A stretch of DNA of 12,261 nucleotides from Deltaproteobacteria bacterium. Its GTDB lineage: Bacteria; Myxococcota; Polyangia; Haliangiales; Haliangiaceae. The stretch is taken from positions 1 through 12,261 of the forward strand of contig JAGSPR010000183.1 of assembly GCA_018262455.1 (NCBI GenBank). Direction: 5' to 3'. Below the pieces are notes generated by a model. It was not told the DNA's origin and made no database searches. It saw nothing but the letters and a program-made list of their open reading frames with translations. Of the stretch, positions 10,014 to 12,261 are shown piece after piece. Both the position numbers and the translations under genes were made by a program. Numbering within the stretch: the first letter of the stretch is position 1; each line of letters begins with the position of its first letter.

Positions 10014-10619
10014 CTACTCCGTGTACTGCAACTGGAACAGCAATTCAGTCCCAGTACTGTCGTGGTGGATCGGCGTCCCGAATGGTCTTCCGTCGCCATG
10101 GTCGAGGACATCGACGACCGTGTTGTCCTCCCATGGGGGAACGAGCAGCTCGTCGCTGTTGCAGGTCAGGTGCAGCGAGAACCGCTCGATCGGATCGCCG
10201 TTGGACTTCATGGCCAGGAGGTCTCCCAGTCCAACGATCGGCTGGTCTGGATTCCGATTGGCCTCCAGGTCGATGGCCCAGTCCGGAGCTGGCGCGAAGT
10301 AGGCGATCGCCGTCCCCGCGGCCATGTCGAGGTCGATCTTGTAGGACTGGATCGTCGACAGGCTGTAGCCATCGCCATCGCTCAGCTCCAGCGACATCGG
10401 GTTCTCGAAGTCCTCCCATGAGTCGGTGGGCAGACTCTGATCGTCGAAATTCAAGGGATGAACGATGGCCATCGGCACCACGCGATAGGACGCACCCGTC
10501 TCGCAATGCGCCCAGCGGGCCGGGCCTGGACCTCCCTTCGTGAGATCAGCATCAACGGAGCCGACGCCGCACCCGGTAGCGAACGACGCGATGGTCAAGA
10601 GCCAGGTCAGATTGCGCAT
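10014..10619 (-). CDS. Predicted lipoprotein of unknown family
   Basis: A 201-residue protein that I do not recognise. The signal MRNLTWLLTIASFATGCG ends in a lipobox-like ATGC with C17 lipidated and glycine at +2. The mature part is acidic and probably beta-rich. It contains C39 and C153, which could pair as a disulfide, an SLELSDGDGYSLSTIQSYKIDLDMAAG-type stretch (broken here as residues 76-90 and 91-102), IAYFAPAPDWAIDL (105-118) and the C-terminal LLFQLQYTE. Base composition is lower than the neighbours: 34 of 60 G+C in lines 10021-10080 and 10201-10260, against 43 of 60 in 9421-9480, which suggests transfer or relaxed selection. ATG 10619 begins the signal; a TTG at 10637 would add six residues. 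Stop lies 22 bp from that of the M1 peptidase gene, tail to tail. Real gene likely; role unknown. Confidence 0.75.
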   Translation of the reverse strand: MRNLTWLLTIASFATGCGVGSVDADLTKGGPGPARWAHCETGASYRVVPMAIVHPLNFDDQSLPTDSWEDFENPMSLELSDGDGYSLSTIQSYKIDLDMAAGTAIAYFAPAPDWAIDLEANRNPDQPIVGLGDLLAMKSNGDPIERFSLHLTCNSDELLVPPWEDNTVVDVLDHGDGRPFGTPIHHDSTGTELLFQLQYTE

Positions 10620-10790
10620 GCTTCGTACACTCAGCAATCGCGAAGCCAGCTTGCGATGACGTGGTTCGCGCTAGTTAGCTCTGATGAATGAGAATCGAAA
10701 TCAGTTCCGGGTACCGATGGTGGGTGATGTGGGAGTCTTCCCCCCAGCTGGCGGCTCCACACCTGACCCGAGCTGGTGACTTGGCCGCGC
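10620..10790. other. Intergenic region between two minus-strand genes
   Basis: These 171 bp are less GC-rich than most of the window, especially 10660-10705. Next to the 10619 start is an imperfect inverted repeat, TCGCGAA (10638-10644) against TTGCGA (10651-10656), that could be an operator. CCAGCT (10744-10749) pairs with AGCTGG (10771-10776) over a 21-base loop and might end transcription of the gene starting at 11474, but has no T-tract. No small ORF with a ribosome site is convincing. Confidence 0.3.
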
Positions 10791-11474
10791 TCACGGACCC
10801 GCGGGCGGGTAGTGGCAGCGCTGGGTGCTTGCGACGTCCCGGAACTTGCCGGCGGCGACCGTCACGCGGTGCATGATCTGCTCGGGGTAGGTGCCGGGTG
10901 TGCAGTGCTCGAGCGCGGTCCAGGTGCCGAGCAGCCGGAGATCGCGGGCCGCCGTCGTGCTCACCAGGTAAGCGACGACGACGTTGCGGCCGCCACGATC
11001 CGCCGTGGTCGTCGCGACGAGCTCGGCGCGGCCGTCGCCGTCGACGTCGATCGTCGCGAGCAGCTCGTCCGCCGGGATCGCGCTGGGCAGCTCGTGATCG
11101 AGCGCGACCTTCGTGCCGTCGAGCACGAGCAACCGGCGCGTGCGTGGGACCCGCACGCCAGTCGGGCAGTAGTCGATCAGGTACACGACCTGCGCCGCGC
11201 CGGTCCGCGTGATCGCGGCGCGCGCCGTGGTGATCCGCGGCAACAGCTGGCCACCCATGCGTTGGTTCGCCGGCGTGCCGGGGCGGTTCGGATCGCACGT
11301 CTTGCCGCCAGCGTGCGGGTGCGGAAACCGGCGTAGCAGCTCGGTCGCCTCGTCCTGGGACGGTTCGTTCCAGCGTGGCGCCGGGTCGGTGGTGAAGTCG
11401 AACACGACGGTGTCCGGCGCCGCGTGGGCGGTTGCGGAGATCGCCAGGCACGCGCAGAGCAGGGACGCTTTCAC
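10791..11474 (-). CDS. Secreted protein with one FG-GAP/VCBS-like calcium loop
   Basis: A 227-residue exported protein of unknown role. The start is GTG 11474, giving VKASLLCACLAISATAHA with likely cleavage after A18. No ATG sits at the head of the signal, and the ribosome site is weak (GGTAGG about nine bases upstream). The most telling segment is residues 138-170: LLATIDVDGDGRAELVATTT then GRNVVVAYLV. DVDGDGRAE (143-151) is the Asp-rich calcium loop of FG-GAP/VCBS-like beta-propeller repeats, here followed by the usual beta strands. Only one clear repeat is present, so this is a minimal or degenerate member and not a full seven-blade propeller. Cysteines C60, C103, C191 and C220 may form disulfides. 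It reads on the same strand as the 10014-10619 gene with 171 bp between them, and diverges from the Cys/Pro-rich lipoprotein gene, 166 bp away. Confidence 0.8.
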   Translation of the reverse strand: MKASLLCACLAISATAHAAPDTVVFDFTTDPAPRWNEPSQDEATELLRRFPHPHAGGKTCDPNRPGTPANQRMGGQLLPRITTARAAITRTGAAQVVYLIDYCPTGVRVPRTRRLLVLDGTKVALDHELPSAIPADELLATIDVDGDGRAELVATTTADRGGRNVVVAYLVSTTAARDLRLLGTWTALEHCTPGTYPEQIMHRVTVAAGKFRDVASTQRCHYPPAGP

Positions 11475-11528
11475 GGTTCGCAACCTACCAGGGTGCGACC
11501 GGTCCCCGACCAAGGAATCCCTTGTGCT

Positions 11529-11544
11529 TGGCACGGTCTGCGCG
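11529..11544 (+). promoter_or_regulatory. Candidate sigma-54 (-24/-12) promoter
   Basis: TGGCACG (11529-11535) matches the -24 element perfectly. After four bases comes GCGCG (11540-11544), which keeps the essential GC dinucleotide at the correct ten-base distance from the GG, although the preceding TT of the consensus TTGC is replaced by GC. It lies in a divergent intergenic region, pointing to the gene at 11641, with about 97 bp to its start. An upstream activator site was not identified. Confidence 0.35.
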
Positions 11545-11579
11545 ACGGCCAGAGGCGCCGATCGGAGGGGGTGGACCCC

Positions 11580-11618
11580 GCCCGGACGATTGTGGCGAAG
11601 GGTCGGCGAGGTCCGGGC
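11580..11618 (+). promoter_or_regulatory. Leader stem-loop before the Cys/Pro-rich lipoprotein
   Basis: GCCCGGAC (11580-11587) and GTCCGGGC (11611-11618) are a perfect eight-base inverted repeat around a 23-base loop. Immediately before it, GGGG (11568-11571) and CCCC (11576-11579) can form a second small hairpin. The main stem ends ten bases before the Shine-Dalgarno, so it would stand in the 5' leader of the mRNA. It may be a leader structure or a DNA site; there is no T-tract for a terminator. Confidence 0.4.
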
Positions 11619-11628
11619 ACTAGGGGGC

Positions 11629-11634
11629 AGGAGG
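11629..11634 (+). promoter_or_regulatory. Strong Shine-Dalgarno
   Basis: AGGAGG, a full match to the anti-Shine-Dalgarno core, lies six bases before ATG 11641. It is the best ribosome site in the window and confirms the start of a gene whose end is not seen. Confidence 0.85.
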
Positions 11635-11640
11635 AAGCGA

Positions 11641-12261
11641 ATGCTGACTGTCCGATCCATCATCACCACCGTGGCGCTGGCTGGTGCCATCACCGCGTGT
11701 ACCGAGGAACCCGCGACCCAGGTCCTGACCGGCCGGATCGCCACCACCCAGGGAGCGGTCGCGATCCGCGCCGTCTCCGACGGCGATGTCGTCACGGCCG
11801 GCCGGGTACGCAGCGACGGCTCGTTCACGCTCGTGCTGCCGGCGGGCAGTCGCTACCGGCTCGAGGTGATGACCAGCGCGGGCGTCAAGAACGTCGTCTC
11901 ACGCAGTGGCGCCGGGCTGAAAGACCTGGTGTTCAAGGTCTGCACGCCGACCGCGCCGTTCGACGTCGGCGGCATCGGCGGTATCAGCGAGCCCGGCGAA
12001 CCCGGCTGCTTGGCCGATGGCACGTGTCCGCCGCCGTGCGACCCGAGCACGGATCCATACTGCGAGCCGCCGCCCCCGCCTCCGTGCGGTCCCAACGACC
12101 CGAGCTGCGCGCCGTGCGATCCGACGGATCCCGCCACCGCCTGCCCGCCACCGCCGCCGCCGCCATGCGGCCCCAACGACCCGAGCTGCACGCCGTGCGA
12201 TCCGACGACGGATCCATCCTGCCCGTGCGACTCGAACGGGAGCTGCGGTGGCGGTGGCGGT
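11641..12261 (+). CDS. Cys/Pro-rich repeat lipoprotein with N-terminal CarboxypepD-reg-like domain (partial, C-terminus beyond right edge)
   Basis: The frame is open for 207 codons to the window end. The signal MLTVRSIITTVALAGAITAC has lipobox ITAC with C20 lipidated and threonine at +2. Residues about 28-100 (LTGRIATTQGAVAIRAV, VRSDGSFTLVLPAGSRYRLEV) resemble the small beta-sandwich of carboxypeptidase-regulatory or similar Ig-like domains. From residue 101 the protein changes to a low-complexity surface-type region with 15 cysteines, polyproline runs, and the repeat CGPNDPSCxPCDPT at 149-162 and 176-189, then a Gly run at the edge. Dense cysteines suggest disulfide bonding outside the cytoplasm; no catalytic motif is visible. 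The start is secured by AGGAGG six bases upstream. A leader hairpin and a possible sigma-54 promoter precede it, and the FG-GAP-like gene is divergent. The function is unknown; an exposed adhesive or stalk role is only a guess. Confidence 0.87.
   Translation, partial: MLTVRSIITTVALAGAITACTEEPATQVLTGRIATTQGAVAIRAVSDGDVVTAGRVRSDGSFTLVLPAGSRYRLEVMTSAGVKNVVSRSGAGLKDLVFKVCTPTAPFDVGGIGGISEPGEPGCLADGTCPPPCDPSTDPYCEPPPPPPCGPNDPSCAPCDPTDPATACPPPPPPPCGPNDPSCTPCDPTTDPSCPCDSNGSCGGGGG
12085..12240 (+). repeat. 81-bp (27-residue) coding repeat
   Basis: The motif TGCGGNCCCAACGACCCGAG starts at 12085 and again at 12166, exactly 81 bp apart and in frame. Each unit encodes CGPNDPSC(A/T)PCDPT followed by a variable Cys/Pro stretch. 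A more diverged unit (PPPCDPSTDPYC with polyproline) precedes at about residues 130-148. The second unit runs into a GGTGGC repeat at the window edge, so more copies may follow. Confidence 0.85.

Noticed and set aside
10675..11451. Minus-strand frame overlapping the FG-GAP-like gene
   Set aside because: Arg/Ala/Pro-rich frame-shifted reading of the real gene, without a signal peptide or motif.
11853..12191. Minus-strand Gly-rich frame with apparent repeats
   Set aside because: It mirrors the Cys/Pro codons of the plus-strand lipoprotein, which has a perfect Shine-Dalgarno and lipobox.

Overview
The window is high-GC DNA with G/C-rich third codon positions (the line 9421-9480 holds 43 G+C in 60 bases). 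It carries ten genes, about 90% coding, with no tRNA, rRNA, IS element or CRISPR array that I can see. The content suggests a member of the Myxococcota, perhaps a Haliangium/Kofleriaceae-like genome: a eukaryotic-type Ser/Thr kinase with a small Cys/His module at its N-terminus, a DUF3160 lipoprotein, many lipoproteins of unknown role, and a possible sigma-54 promoter. This placement is inference; there is no rRNA or other marker here.

Left part (1-2781): a minus-strand Ser/Thr protein kinase is cut by the left edge. Upstream of it, on the same strand, lies an adducin-like class II aldolase. The 111 bp between them is mostly a tandem array of six 14-bp units, which also supplies the aldolase stop codon. 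Divergent from the aldolase, 61 bp away, is argG of the long E. coli-like type, with no other arginine gene nearby.

Middle and right part (2841-12261): seven consecutive genes all appear to encode exported products. In order they are a DUF3160 lipoprotein (+), an OmpA-family protein with a lectin-like N-terminal domain (+), a CBM9-like lipoprotein (-), an M1 metallopeptidase lipoprotein (+), a lipoprotein of unknown family in lower-GC DNA (-), a secreted protein with one FG-GAP/VCBS-like calcium loop (-), and a Cys/Pro-rich repeat lipoprotein (+) cut by the right edge. The last has a strong Shine-Dalgarno, a leader hairpin and a candidate sigma-54 promoter.

The genes do not form one operon: strands alternate, with convergent ends at 6581-6617 and 9992-10013 and divergent starts at 1368-1428, 7374-7510 and 11475-11640. 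I see metabolic genes beside a loose run of cell-envelope genes and no recognisable defence, secretion or biosynthetic system. The best leads are the Cys/Pro repeat lipoprotein and its control region, the 14-bp array, the DUF3160 protein and the low-GC lipoprotein.
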